Origin: Kaistella antarctica
GTDB taxonomy: Bacteria; Bacteroidota; Bacteroidia; Flavobacteriales; Weeksellaceae
Length of the DNA: 64,000 bases
Direction of reading: 5' to 3'
Assembly: GCF_900109615.1 (NCBI RefSeq)
Contig: NZ_FOIX01000002.1
Coordinates: 186,001-250,000, forward strand
Of the stretch, positions 9,552-18,728 are shown in pieces. A program made the position numbers and the translations under genes. Every line of letters starts with the position of its first letter. The stretch's first letter is position 1. Under the pieces are notes generated by a model. That model did no database searches. It was not told the origin of the DNA and saw only the letters and a list, made by a program, of their open reading frames with translations.

Positions 9552-11705
9552 ATGAAAAATATTAAAATATCGGTACTTTTCCTCTTAATGGGAAGTTTCG
9601 CTCTCAATGCTCAATCATTAAAATCTCCCGATGGAAAGTTTGAAATGAACTTCCAATTAAAAGCTGGCGTCCCTTATTATGATTTAAAATATCAGGGCAA
9701 AACCGTGGTTGAAGATTCTAAACTAGGCCTAAGATTATTAAAAGATGGCGATATTAAATTCGCTTCAGAAATTGAAACATTAGCCGGAAAAGGAAAAGAT
9801 TTAGATAACGGCTTTACCAAAACCGCTGAAAAATACGATTCCAAAAATGAATCCTGGGATCCAATCATGGGCGAGAAGAAATCGTATCTCAACCATTACA
9901 ATGAACTGGCGGTGACTTTAAATCAAACAACAAATGACCGACATATGATTGTCAAATTTCGTTTGTTTAATGATGGTCTAGGATTTCGCTATGAATTCCC
10001 CGAGCAAAAAAATCTGAATTATTTCATTATTAAAGAAGAAGATACCGAAATTGATTTACCCACCGATATGAAAGCTTGGTGGATTGCTGGTGATTACGAT
10101 TCTCAAGAATACCAAACCCAAACGACCAACCTTTCCGAGGTTCCTGGCAGATGGCCCACTTCCTACGATGGAAATGCTTCGCAGACTTTAGTTAAAAATG
10201 CGGTACAGACGCCATTGATGTTAAAGAAAGAAGGCAAAGATCAATTGTATATGAATATTGCTGAAGCTGCGGTAATCAATTATCCAGCCTCTCATTTAGA
10301 ATTAGACGCGGCGAATTTCAAATTTAAAACGCACTTAACTCCAGATGCTCAAGGTGCCAAAGGATATATTCAAACGCCCGCAGTTTCGCCTTGGCGCACC
10401 ATTATTGTATCGCCTAAAGCAGAAGAAGTAATGGCGTCCAAAATGCTTTTTAATTTAAATGAACCAACGCATTACAAAGACACTTCGTATATTAAACCCA
10501 CAAAATACATGGGCGTTTGGTGGGAAATGATTATCGGAAAATCGCAGTGGGCGTATTCTACCGCGAATAACGTGCACATCGGAAAAACCGATTTTACCAA
10601 ATTAACGCCTAACGGAAAACACGCCGCCAGCAATACCAAAGTAAAAGAATACATCGACTTTGCTTCGGCCAATGGTTTCGATGCTTTATTAATTGAAGGT
10701 TGGAACACTGGCTGGGAAGATTGGTTCGGTCACAGCAAAGAATTTGTTTTCGATTTCATCACGCCTTATCCAGATTTCGATATTAAAATGTTGAACGATT
10801 ATGCGCATTCAAAAAATCTAACCTTGATGATGCATCACGAAACTTCAGGATCTGCAACCAACTATGAAAGATGGGCAGATGAAGCATTTAAATTGATGAA
10901 CAAATACGATTACAAATCCGTGAAGACAGGTTATGTTGGGAATATCATTCCACGTGGTGAACATCATTATTCGCAATGGACGATCAATCATTATTTAAGA
11001 ATTGCCGAAAAAGCCAATGATTACAAAATCATGGTAAACTCGCACGAATCCGTTCGTCCTTCCGGTTTAAGCCGTACGTATCCAAACTGGATTGCCGCAG
11101 AAGCAGCACGTGGAACAGAATTCGAAGCCTTTGGTGGAAACAATCCGGATCATCAAACGATTTTACCGTTTACTAGATTCATGGGTGGACCAATGGATTA
11201 CACGCCTGGAATTTTCCAAACCAAACTCGACTACTATTTTCCGGGCGATACCCGGTTTGTGAAAACAACGTTGGCGAAACAGTTGGCCTTATACGTGGTC
11301 ATGTATTCGCCGCTTCAAATGGCCGCAGATTTACCAGAGAATTACGCCAAACACATGGATGCTTTTCAGTTCATCAAAGATGTTGCTTTAGATTGGGATG
11401 ATACCAAAATTTTGTCGGCAGAACCTGGAGATTATATTCACACCGCGCGTAAAACGAAAGGAAAAGACGAATGGTTCGTAGGTGGAATCACCGATGAAAA
11501 TGCACGAACGTATACGGTCGATTTCTCTTTCCTTCCAAAAGGTAAAAAGTATGAAGCCACCGTCTATGCTGATGGCGACGATGCCGATTACATCAACAAT
11601 CCGCAATCTTATAAAATTTATAAAAAAACGGTAACAAGCAAATCGAAACTTCCCATGAAATTGGTAAGAAGTGGAGGTTATGCCATCTCAGTGAAACCTA
11701 TTTAG
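9552..11705 (+). CDS. Glycoside hydrolase family 97 (SusB-like alpha-glucosidase)
   Basis: This periplasmic alpha-glucosidase is predicted to cut imported malto-oligosaccharides to glucose. The ATG at 9552 puts a clean signal peptide (MKNIKISVLFLLMGSFALNAQ) at the N-terminus; an in-frame ATG at 9537 only adds five residues. The N-terminal beta-sandwich (~25-290), central (beta/alpha)8 barrel (MGVWWEMIIG...; EGWNTGWEDWFG) and C-terminal beta domain of GH97 are present. Glu-bearing motifs LMMHHETSG (~428) and NSHES (~498) and the RGTEFEAF stretch (~520) sit where SusB-type inverting enzymes carry catalytic and calcium-binding Glu. I see no Asp at the retaining-enzyme nucleophile position (KTGYVGN). 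Length (717 aa) is normal for the family. Confidence 0.93.
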   Translation: MKNIKISVLFLLMGSFALNAQSLKSPDGKFEMNFQLKAGVPYYDLKYQGKTVVEDSKLGLRLLKDGDIKFASEIETLAGKGKDLDNGFTKTAEKYDSKNESWDPIMGEKKSYLNHYNELAVTLNQTTNDRHMIVKFRLFNDGLGFRYEFPEQKNLNYFIIKEEDTEIDLPTDMKAWWIAGDYDSQEYQTQTTNLSEVPGRWPTSYDGNASQTLVKNAVQTPLMLKKEGKDQLYMNIAEAAVINYPASHLELDAANFKFKTHLTPDAQGAKGYIQTPAVSPWRTIIVSPKAEEVMASKMLFNLNEPTHYKDTSYIKPTKYMGVWWEMIIGKSQWAYSTANNVHIGKTDFTKLTPNGKHAASNTKVKEYIDFASANGFDALLIEGWNTGWEDWFGHSKEFVFDFITPYPDFDIKMLNDYAHSKNLTLMMHHETSGSATNYERWADEAFKLMNKYDYKSVKTGYVGNIIPRGEHHYSQWTINHYLRIAEKANDYKIMVNSHESVRPSGLSRTYPNWIAAEAARGTEFEAFGGNNPDHQTILPFTRFMGGPMDYTPGIFQTKLDYYFPGDTRFVKTTLAKQLALYVVMYSPLQMAADLPENYAKHMDAFQFIKDVALDWDDTKILSAEPGDYIHTARKTKGKDEWFVGGITDENARTYTVDFSFLPKGKKYEATVYADGDDADYINNPQSYKIYKKTVTSKSKLPMKLVRSGGYAISVKPI

Positions 11706-11741
11706 TTTAAAAAATTGATCAACAGATTGCAATAAGTTTCA

Positions 11742-12737
11742 ATGATACATAAATTGAAAGTCTTTAATCAGCAGAACATTTTTTTGATTCTCTTATTATT
11801 GATGGTGGTTTTGGGCAAAGTTCTTCCCTACGAAGAATCCTATCAGCAGGTTTTTAGTCTCAGTAGTTTTATCGATTGGGGAATCGCCGGAATTTTTTTG
11901 TTGTATGGACTCAAGCTAAACATTAAAGAAGTTAAGCAGGATATTGCCAATTGGAAATTGCATCTCGTGGTGCAGCTGGCGACTTTTATTCTGTTTCCAC
12001 TTTTAGTTTTGCTTTTTTATGGCTTTGCGATCGGTACTGCGTATTACGCTTTGTGGCTGTCCATCTTTTTCCTGGCGAGTTTGCCGTCCACGGTATCATC
12101 GTCGGTCGTAATGGTTTCGATTGCGAAAGGTAATGTGACGTCGGCGATTTTTAACGCGTCAATGTCTGGAATTATCGGAATTATAATGACGCCTTTGCTG
12201 ATGGGATTTTTCTTACAGCAAAGTGGTGAAAGTGGCGCAAATCAATCGGAGATTTTTTATCAACTGTTGCTTAAAGTTTTATTGCCCATTATTTTAGGTT
12301 TGCTTTTAAATCCAGTCTTTAAAAATTTCGTTCAAAAACATCGCAATCTTATTGCACAATTTGATAAACTCATTATTTTACTTATCGTGTATGAAAGTTT
12401 TTCCGAGGCTTTTTTGCAAAATGTTTTCACGGCCGTTCCAACTTTGGTTTTCATCATTCTCGTCGTCAGTGTTATCGCTCTCTTTTTTGCCGTCTTTGAA
12501 ATTCTTGAGTTCGTCACCACCAAAATGAAATTCTCTCGGGAAGATAAAATTACGGCCAAGTTCTGCGGATCCAAAAAGTCGCTCGTTCATGGTAGTTTAT
12601 TCGTGTTGATTCTGGAAATTCCTGACGATCAGAAAGTGCTTTTTCTTTTACCCGTCATGATTTTCCACAGCTTTCAATTGTTTTATGTGAGCTGGCTGGC
12701 AAGTAGATTAGCAAAAACCGCCCCAATAAATAGTTAA
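11742..12737 (+). CDS. SBF-like (bile acid:sodium symporter-fold) membrane transporter
   Basis: This is a polytopic inner-membrane protein of 331 aa with nine to ten hydrophobic segments. The conserved LASLPSTVSSSVVMVSIAKGN stretch near residues 107-127 and a later FCGSKKSLVHG motif (~275) are typical of the SBF-like/YfeH group of the bile acid:sodium symporter superfamily. It starts 36 nt after the GH97 gene, so it is probably cotranscribed. Its substrate is unknown. A transporter of this fold is unexpected in a maltodextrin locus, which already has an MFS permease further down. Confidence 0.85.
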   Translation: MIHKLKVFNQQNIFLILLLLMVVLGKVLPYEESYQQVFSLSSFIDWGIAGIFLLYGLKLNIKEVKQDIANWKLHLVVQLATFILFPLLVLLFYGFAIGTAYYALWLSIFFLASLPSTVSSSVVMVSIAKGNVTSAIFNASMSGIIGIIMTPLLMGFFLQQSGESGANQSEIFYQLLLKVLLPIILGLLLNPVFKNFVQKHRNLIAQFDKLIILLIVYESFSEAFLQNVFTAVPTLVFIILVVSVIALFFAVFEILEFVTTKMKFSREDKITAKFCGSKKSLVHGSLFVLILEIPDDQKVLFLLPVMIFHSFQLFYVSWLASRLAKTAPINS

Positions 12738-12757
12738 TAAAAATGAAGATTTTCTTT

Positions 12758-12860
12758 AGGAGCTTAATCCCGTTTTCCTCTGTACCTGCCTGCCGGCAGG
12801 CACGGTCTTTTGCTCTTCGTCCCTCATCACAAAAGGATGCCGCTCCAACCGGGGCTATGT
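12758..12860 (-). repeat. Dispersed flavobacterial intergenic element (TAGCCCCG...AGCTCC type) with central palindrome
   Basis: On the minus strand it begins TAGCCCCGGTTGGAGCGGCA, continues ATCCTTTTG, then an AAGAGCAAAAGA core, and ends GGGATTAAGCTCCT. A perfect 16-bp palindrome (TGCCTGCCGGCAGGCA, 12787-12802) interrupts the core. A divergent copy of the same pattern lies at 52549-52613. I recall similar sequences in many Flavobacterium and Chryseobacterium intergenic regions. The 60-codon open frame across it (12743-12925) is best read as repeat DNA, not a gene. Confidence 0.6.
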
Positions 12861-12999
12861 ATTACGCTTTTAACCTTGACAAGTTTAATAAGTTCCAACA
12901 TCCAATATTAATCTGCCAATATTGACAGCAAGAATTGAGTTAATAATTTAAATTTAAAATTAATGAAATTGGCGCTCGCGCCATCCAAAAAAATAAATC

Positions 13000-14859
13000 A
13001 TGAAAAAGTTATCCCTTCTGTTCCTGTTCCTATCCACTTTTGTATTTGCTCAAATTCAAAAAGTAGAACCCGCTTTCTGGTGGAAAGGAATGAAAAATCC
13101 TGACCTTCAAATCTTGGTCTATGGAAAAGATATTGCAAAATATCACCTGGAACTTTCTGATAATATTAAAGTAAAAGATTTGACCAAAACAGAGAATCCG
13201 AATTATGTGTTCATCACCATTAACACCGATGAAATTAAAAAGTCTTCTTTTAAAATCAATTTTAAAAATGGAAAGAAAACGGTCGATTCTTACATTTACG
13301 AACTTAAAACTAGAAAAGCCGGATCTGCTGAAAGAAATTCATTTTCCTCTAAAGATGTCATGTATTTAATAATGCCAGATCGATTTGCAAATGGCGATGT
13401 CTCCAACGATTCGCAACCTCATTTAATTGAAAAAGCAAACCGCAATTTACCCAGCGGACGCCACGGTGGCGATTTGCGTGGCATCATTAATAATTTAGAT
13501 TACCTGGAAAACTTAGGAGTTACCGCACTTTGGTTAACTCCCGCAAATGAGGACAATGAAAAACAAACTTCTTATCACGGTTACGCTCAAACAGATTTAT
13601 ATAAAATCGATGGCCGTTACGGAACCAATCAAGAATATCTGGAACTTTCCCAAAAACTTCAACAGCGCGGAATGATGCTGATTCAAGATTATGTCACCAA
13701 CCATTGGGGAATTTATCATTGGCTGATTCAGGATTTACCGACCCAAGATTGGATTCATCAGTTCAAAGATGGCGAAGGAAAATACGGTTTCAAAAGATCG
13801 AATTACCGAACAACTTCTCAGTTCGATACCAACGTCGCGGAAATTGATAAACAAGAAGCCTTAAACGGTTGGTTTGATACGACGATGCCAGATCTCAATC
13901 AAAGAAATCCGTTGGTTTTAAAATACCTGACGCAGAACGCAATTTGGTGGATTGAATACGCAGAACTAGGCGGTTTGCGAGTTGATACTTATCCGTACAA
14001 TGATAAAGTAGCCATGGCGAAATGGGCCAAAGCAATTACCGATGAATATCCAAAGTTCAATATTGTAGGTGAAGCATGGATGTACAATCCGGCTCATGTT
14101 TCTTACTGGCAAAAGGATTCTAAAATTGCCGAAATCGATAACTATAATTCTAACCTTCCGTCCGTTATGGATTTCACACTTTTCACGGATTTGCCGAATG
14201 CTTTGAAAGAAGAAGAAAGCTGGGATCAGGGAATGATTAAAATATATAATTCTTTTGGGAATGATTTTTTGTACCCCGACATCAACAATATTTTGGTCTT
14301 TTTTGAAAACCACGATACGCAAAGGTTCAATGAAATTTTTAATGGAGATATTCGCTACTACAAAATGGCGATGTCTTTAGTCGCCACGGTTCGTGGAATT
14401 CCACAAATTTACTACGGTTCAGAAATCGGCATGAAAGGCAACAAAGACAAAGGTGGTGACGCTGATATCCGCCGTGATTTTCCCGGTGGTTGGAAAGGTG
14501 ATTCGCAAAGTGCTTTTGATCCCAAAACTCAAACCTTAGAACAGAAAGAATTTCATGATTTCACGCAGAAACTTTTAAACTGGCGAAAAGGGAAAGAAGT
14601 GATTCACACTGGAAAAACCAAACATTACATGCCGAAAGAAAAGGTTTATGTTTACTTTAGATATAATGATAAAGAAAAAGTGATGGTCGTCATTAATAAC
14701 AATGAAAAAGAGCAAACTTTTGATTTAAATCGTTTCGCTGAATCCTTAGCTGGAATTTCTAAAGGAAGCGATGTTATCTCGGGTAAAGAAATTTCTGTTT
14801 CTACCCAAAATAAATTGACTGTTTCAGGAAAATCTTCATTAATTTTAGATCTTCAATAA
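13000..14859 (+). CDS. Glycoside hydrolase family 13 alpha-amylase / cyclomaltodextrinase-like
   Basis: This exported amylase (signal peptide MKKLSLLFLFLSTFVFAQ) is expected to cut starch fragments or cyclodextrins. It has an N-terminal cyclomaltodextrinase-type beta domain (~20-105), a catalytic barrel and a C-terminal beta domain (~525-619). The GH13 motifs are visible: DYVTNH (region I, ~228), GGLRVDTYPY with the nucleophile Asp (~328), GEAW with the acid/base Glu (~358) and FFENHD (~436-439). Length (619 aa) and architecture match SusA/neopullulanase-like enzymes of flavobacterial maltodextrin loci. It starts 262 nt after the SBF gene, across a repeat element. Confidence 0.95.
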   Translation: MKKLSLLFLFLSTFVFAQIQKVEPAFWWKGMKNPDLQILVYGKDIAKYHLELSDNIKVKDLTKTENPNYVFITINTDEIKKSSFKINFKNGKKTVDSYIYELKTRKAGSAERNSFSSKDVMYLIMPDRFANGDVSNDSQPHLIEKANRNLPSGRHGGDLRGIINNLDYLENLGVTALWLTPANEDNEKQTSYHGYAQTDLYKIDGRYGTNQEYLELSQKLQQRGMMLIQDYVTNHWGIYHWLIQDLPTQDWIHQFKDGEGKYGFKRSNYRTTSQFDTNVAEIDKQEALNGWFDTTMPDLNQRNPLVLKYLTQNAIWWIEYAELGGLRVDTYPYNDKVAMAKWAKAITDEYPKFNIVGEAWMYNPAHVSYWQKDSKIAEIDNYNSNLPSVMDFTLFTDLPNALKEEESWDQGMIKIYNSFGNDFLYPDINNILVFFENHDTQRFNEIFNGDIRYYKMAMSLVATVRGIPQIYYGSEIGMKGNKDKGGDADIRRDFPGGWKGDSQSAFDPKTQTLEQKEFHDFTQKLLNWRKGKEVIHTGKTKHYMPKEKVYVYFRYNDKEKVMVVINNNEKEQTFDLNRFAESLAGISKGSDVISGKEISVSTQNKLTVSGKSSLILDLQ

Positions 14860-14917
14860 AAGATATAGATACAGTTTTATATCTGTAGCAGAAATATCAA
14901 CCACAAAACTTTCAAAT

Positions 14918-16678
14918 ATGACACATCTTAATTCCTTTGGCACACATAAAGAACTGATAAGTAAGTATGGCGAAGAAAATGCTCATTTAATATGGGTTAT
15001 GGGATTGTATATAGATTCTCCCGATTTGGATCAATTAGCTGTAGAAAGCTTAACCGATGGAAGTGATGATAAAAAAATTGATTTTATTAAACTTGACGTG
15101 GAAAATAAAAAATTGATAGTTGTACAAGCATCGTATTCTAAAAGTGGAGCAATCTATAAAGCAAAAGCTAATAAGGCATCTGATTTAAATACAGCATTTG
15201 CATGGTTACTATCAGGAGATTTGGATGTTATTCGGGATGATGAAAACGGAAAATATCTGAATTCTCTTAAACAGACGGCAGAAGAGATAAGAAACGCATT
15301 GAAAGAAAACGAAATTGAAGAAGTAGATATTTTATATGTACATAATCTTGCGGAATCTCAAAACGTGCTAAATGAACTAAATACTGTCAAACAAAACTTA
15401 ATTAAAATTTTACAGAATGATGAAATCAATGTGAATGCTCGAGAATTAGGAATTGAAAATATTGAAAAACTGTATAGATTAAAAGAAACAGCAATCGTAG
15501 TAAAAGATCAAATCTTACTTCCGGAAAAAATGAAATATGAGGAAGTTAATGAAATGTGGAAATCTGCAATTTTTAGTGTCTCAGGCGCCTGGTTAAAGTC
15601 ACTTTATAATTCGTATGAAATGGATTTGTTTTCAGCAAACTATCGAAATTTTTTAGGAATAAGCAAAAGAGGCAGGAAAAGAATAAATCACGGTATCAAA
15701 AATACGACTGAGAATGAACCACAAAACTTCTGGGCTTTCAACAATGGTATTACAATATTAACAACAAAATATCTCGCAAATCCTGAAGATGAAAACGAAA
15801 CAATTCTAGAAGGAATTTCGATTATTAATGGGGCTCAGACTACTGGTTCAATTGCACATTCAGAATCTGATCAACTTGATAATGTAAAAGTTCTTTGTAG
15901 GGTTATTGAATCATCCGATGAAAAAACAATTAGTTCGATTATTGAGTTCAATAACACACAAAATGAAATTACAACTTGGGATAAATATAGTAAAAACCCT
16001 GAACAGGAAAGAATAGCAGAAGAATTTAGCAAGTTGGGATATAATTATTCTTTCAAACGTGGTTTTGAAAATAATTCCGCGTTGAGTATTGAAGTAGTTG
16101 CGCAACCTGTTTCAGCATTACATGGTAATTATTTAGATGCGGGAAGTGGAAAAAATAATATTTTCGAAAAATCGAGTCTTTATGATGATGCTTTTCATGG
16201 TACAAAATCTAAACATTTGCTGTTAGCGTATTGTTTATTAAAAGCTATAGATGCAAGATTTTATGATTTAAAAGTGAAAAATAATTCAGGATTATGTACT
16301 GAAGATGAAATTAAACAATTATCACTTTCAAAATTTTTAAGATTTAAATATTATATACTTTCCTTAATTGGGGACACATTTGAAACAATATTGGGACAAG
16401 GCGCGGACAAAAAAAATATTTCTTTCGCAAACGGAATAGCCACTTTCGAACATAATACTATTTTGGAATTAATTGAAAAATGTAAACCACTAGCTACGTT
16501 GATTATTACATACGTTTCAAAAACTATAGGGATTAACTTCACGGAAATTATGTACAATAAAGAGGAATATAATAGAGTTAAAGACGCTTTGAAAAATACT
16601 ATTGATACTATTAAATTGACCACACCAGAAAATAATCCCTTTACTACATTTGCAACTTTAATAGCACCGAAAGGCTAA
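14918..16678 (+). CDS. AIPR-family protein (abortive phage infection type)
   Basis: This 586-aa cytosolic protein has the AIPR domain, seen as FWAFNNGITILT near residue 270 and GISIINGAQTTGSIAHS near 300. The N-terminal ~120 residues carry IDFIKLD...KKLIVVQASYSK (~54-75), which resembles the D...(E/Q)xK core of restriction-endonuclease-like folds; that reading is tentative. AIPR proteins are linked to abortive infection and restriction-type defence, though the mechanism is not established for this subgroup. It sits 58 nt after the amylase and 57 nt before a secreted NTF2-like gene, in the middle of a carbohydrate locus. It has no recognisable methyltransferase or other defence partner and looks more AT-rich than its neighbours. 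That suggests later insertion. Confidence 0.85.
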   Translation: MTHLNSFGTHKELISKYGEENAHLIWVMGLYIDSPDLDQLAVESLTDGSDDKKIDFIKLDVENKKLIVVQASYSKSGAIYKAKANKASDLNTAFAWLLSGDLDVIRDDENGKYLNSLKQTAEEIRNALKENEIEEVDILYVHNLAESQNVLNELNTVKQNLIKILQNDEINVNARELGIENIEKLYRLKETAIVVKDQILLPEKMKYEEVNEMWKSAIFSVSGAWLKSLYNSYEMDLFSANYRNFLGISKRGRKRINHGIKNTTENEPQNFWAFNNGITILTTKYLANPEDENETILEGISIINGAQTTGSIAHSESDQLDNVKVLCRVIESSDEKTISSIIEFNNTQNEITTWDKYSKNPEQERIAEEFSKLGYNYSFKRGFENNSALSIEVVAQPVSALHGNYLDAGSGKNNIFEKSSLYDDAFHGTKSKHLLLAYCLLKAIDARFYDLKVKNNSGLCTEDEIKQLSLSKFLRFKYYILSLIGDTFETILGQGADKKNISFANGIATFEHNTILELIEKCKPLATLIITYVSKTIGINFTEIMYNKEEYNRVKDALKNTIDTIKLTTPENNPFTTFATLIAPKG

Positions 16679-16735
16679 GGATAAAGCTTTAAACCAAATT
16701 TATTGAACCCTTTTTAATTTTAAAATTTAATTCGA

Positions 16736-17254
16736 ATGAAAAAGAATATCGCATTTACCGTAATCACATTTCTCCTGATTTTCTCCAATTCCCTTTTCTC
16801 GCAGAAAAAAGGTTTTTATGAAAATGTTCAGAAAAAGCATGTGAGCAAAGTTTTAGATGATTTGAATTTGTATGCGTCCACCGCAGACTTTAAAAATTAC
16901 TTTGATCTCTATGCCGAAGAATCGACCTTCATCGGAACGGACGCCAATGAAGTCTGGAATAAGAAAGAATTCATGGACTATTCTAAACCGCATTTCGATA
17001 AAGGGAAAGCCTGGAGTTTTACTTCTTTAAAAAGAAACATTACGTTCAGCGCTGACGGAAAATATGCCTGGTTCGATGAGTTACTCGATACTCAAATGAA
17101 AATCTGTCGCGGAAGTGGCGTTCTGGAAAAAATAGGAACACAATGGAAAATCAGACAGTATGTTTTGTCAATGACGATTCCTAACGACGTAAACAAAGAA
17201 ATTATTAAAATAAAAACTCCAATTGAGGAAGCATTAATTCAAAAATTAAAATAA
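16736..17254 (+). CDS. Secreted NTF2/SnoaL-like protein
   Basis: A signal peptide (MKKNIAFTVITFLLIFSNSLFSQ) precedes an NTF2-like cone fold of about 140 residues. Its features are FKNYFDLYAEESTFIG, FMDYSKPHFDKGKAW, and the closing VLEKIGTQWKIRQYVLSMTIP. Such domains in Bacteroidetes are often annotated as nuclear transport factor 2 family or DUF4440 proteins, and the ligand is unknown. It ends 5 nt before the MFS permease gene, so the two are cotranscribed and may serve the same sugar. Confidence 0.8.
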   Translation: MKKNIAFTVITFLLIFSNSLFSQKKGFYENVQKKHVSKVLDDLNLYASTADFKNYFDLYAEESTFIGTDANEVWNKKEFMDYSKPHFDKGKAWSFTSLKRNITFSADGKYAWFDELLDTQMKICRGSGVLEKIGTQWKIRQYVLSMTIPNDVNKEIIKIKTPIEEALIQKLK

Positions 17255-17259
17255 CATCA

Positions 17260-18672
17260 ATGATATCAAAACAAACCGATACCGTTTTTACCAAAAGAGT
17301 AAAACCTAAACTGTCGATTCCTCAGATTATCAATATGAGTATGGGTTTCCTCGGAATCCAGCTGGCTTTTGGTTTACAAAATGGAAATGCGAGTAGAATA
17401 TTTGCAAATCTAGGCGCCAATGTGGAAGACCTGTCTTTATTTTGGTTGGTCGCACCCATCATGGGTTTAATCGTTCAACCTCTAATTGGCCATTTTGGCG
17501 ATAATACCTGGTCTGAAAAGTGGGGAAGAAGAAAACCTTATTTTTTGGTAGGTGCCGTTTTGTGCGCCGTAGGTTTGGTTTTACTTCCGAATGCTCCCTC
17601 AATGTCTCATCTTTTAGCGGGGAATGCTTTAATTTTAGCAGTGATTTTCATGGCAATGATGGATGGATCCATTAACGTTGCCATGGAACCGTTCCGTGCT
17701 TTGGTCGGAGATATGTTGCCGAAATATCAGGGAACTTTAGGCTTTTCAATCCAGACGATATTGATTGGTATTGGTGCCGTGATTGGATCTTATCTGCCAA
17801 GTGTGCTTACTAATTTTGGAATTTCCAACGTAGCACCAGAAGGATTTGTGCCCAACAATGTCATCTATTCATTTTATGTGGGTGCCGTCATTTTAATTTT
17901 ATCAATATTATATACCATTTTTACAACCAAAGAATATTCCCCAAAAGATTTCGCAGATTTTGCCGGAAATGATGAGGTTGTAGAGCCTTCAAAATTCAGT
18001 GATATTTTTACCGATTTTGCGAAGATTCCTTCCAAGATGAAAAAATTGGGTGTCGTCCAATTTTTCTCCTGGTTTGCCTTGTTCACCATGTGGGTTTTTA
18101 CGACCAGTGCTTTAGCTACGCATCATTTTGGACTTTCGCCTGAAGACACCCAATCAGTCGGATTTAGTAACGCCGGTGAATTAACTGGAAGACTTTTCGG
18201 GATGTATAATTTCTGGGCGATTCCTTTTGCCTTTTTATTAACGCCATTGGCAATTAAGATTGGTAAGAAACAGACTCACGCCTTGGCTTTACTTTGCGGA
18301 GGATTAGGTTTAATTTCGATGTTCTTAATTAAAGATACCAGCTTGCTTTGGATTTCTATGATCGGGTTAGGATTCGCCTGGGCGAGTATATTAGCAATGC
18401 CTTACGCGATGTTAATCGATGCAATTCCACAACATAAAATGGGAATTTATATGGGGATTTTCAATTTCTTTATTGTAATGCCACAGATTATTAATGGTCT
18501 TTTCGGCGGAATGATTGTTTCCAAAGTTTTTGGAAATATGGCCATTGATTATGTCGTAGTTGGTGGAGTCTGTATGTTGATTGCAGCCGCCGTTACCATG
18601 TTTTTAATTAAAAATGATGAAGACGAAACTCCGAAAGAGATTGCGGAAGAAATTAAAACCGTTCATTTTTAA
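17260..18672 (+). CDS. MFS sugar permease, maltose/SLC45-like
   Basis: This 470-aa inner-membrane major facilitator has 12 predicted membrane segments. The N-terminal half shows LGIQLAFGLQNGNASRIF, the MFS loop signature GDNTWSEKWGRRKPYF (~90), and a DGSINVAMEPFRALVGDMLP motif characteristic of the glycoside/SLC45 branch that includes bacterial maltose and sucrose permeases. It would move maltose or short maltodextrins, released by the GH97 and GH13 enzymes, into the cytoplasm. It is the last gene of the locus and is followed by a bidirectional terminator. Confidence 0.9.
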   Translation: MISKQTDTVFTKRVKPKLSIPQIINMSMGFLGIQLAFGLQNGNASRIFANLGANVEDLSLFWLVAPIMGLIVQPLIGHFGDNTWSEKWGRRKPYFLVGAVLCAVGLVLLPNAPSMSHLLAGNALILAVIFMAMMDGSINVAMEPFRALVGDMLPKYQGTLGFSIQTILIGIGAVIGSYLPSVLTNFGISNVAPEGFVPNNVIYSFYVGAVILILSILYTIFTTKEYSPKDFADFAGNDEVVEPSKFSDIFTDFAKIPSKMKKLGVVQFFSWFALFTMWVFTTSALATHHFGLSPEDTQSVGFSNAGELTGRLFGMYNFWAIPFAFLLTPLAIKIGKKQTHALALLCGGLGLISMFLIKDTSLLWISMIGLGFAWASILAMPYAMLIDAIPQHKMGIYMGIFNFFIVMPQIINGLFGGMIVSKVFGNMAIDYVVVGGVCMLIAAAVTMFLIKNDEDETPKEIAEEIKTVHF

Positions 18673-18697
18673 ACCGTAGATTTAAAATATAATTAAC

Positions 18698-18728
18698 AAA
18701 ACCTCAAATCTAATTTGAGGTTTTTACT
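18698..18728. terminator. Bidirectional terminator between MFS permease and ECF sigma gene
   Basis: The stem AAAACCTCAAAT / ATTTGAGGTTTT has a 3-nt loop (CTA) and A/T tails on both sides. It lies between two convergent genes. The minus-strand sigma factor stop codon (18724) falls within the right arm. Confidence 0.85.

Noticed and set aside
12743-12925. 60-codon plus-strand open frame after the SBF-like gene
   Set aside because: Most of it is the intergenic repeat with the TGCCTGCCGGCAGGCA palindrome, and the composition (PACRQARSFALRPSSQKDA) reflects the repeat rather than a protein.
13966-14322. 118-codon minus-strand frame inside the GH13 gene
   Set aside because: It is antisense to the catalytic barrel, which is strongly conserved. 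The composition follows from the opposite strand.
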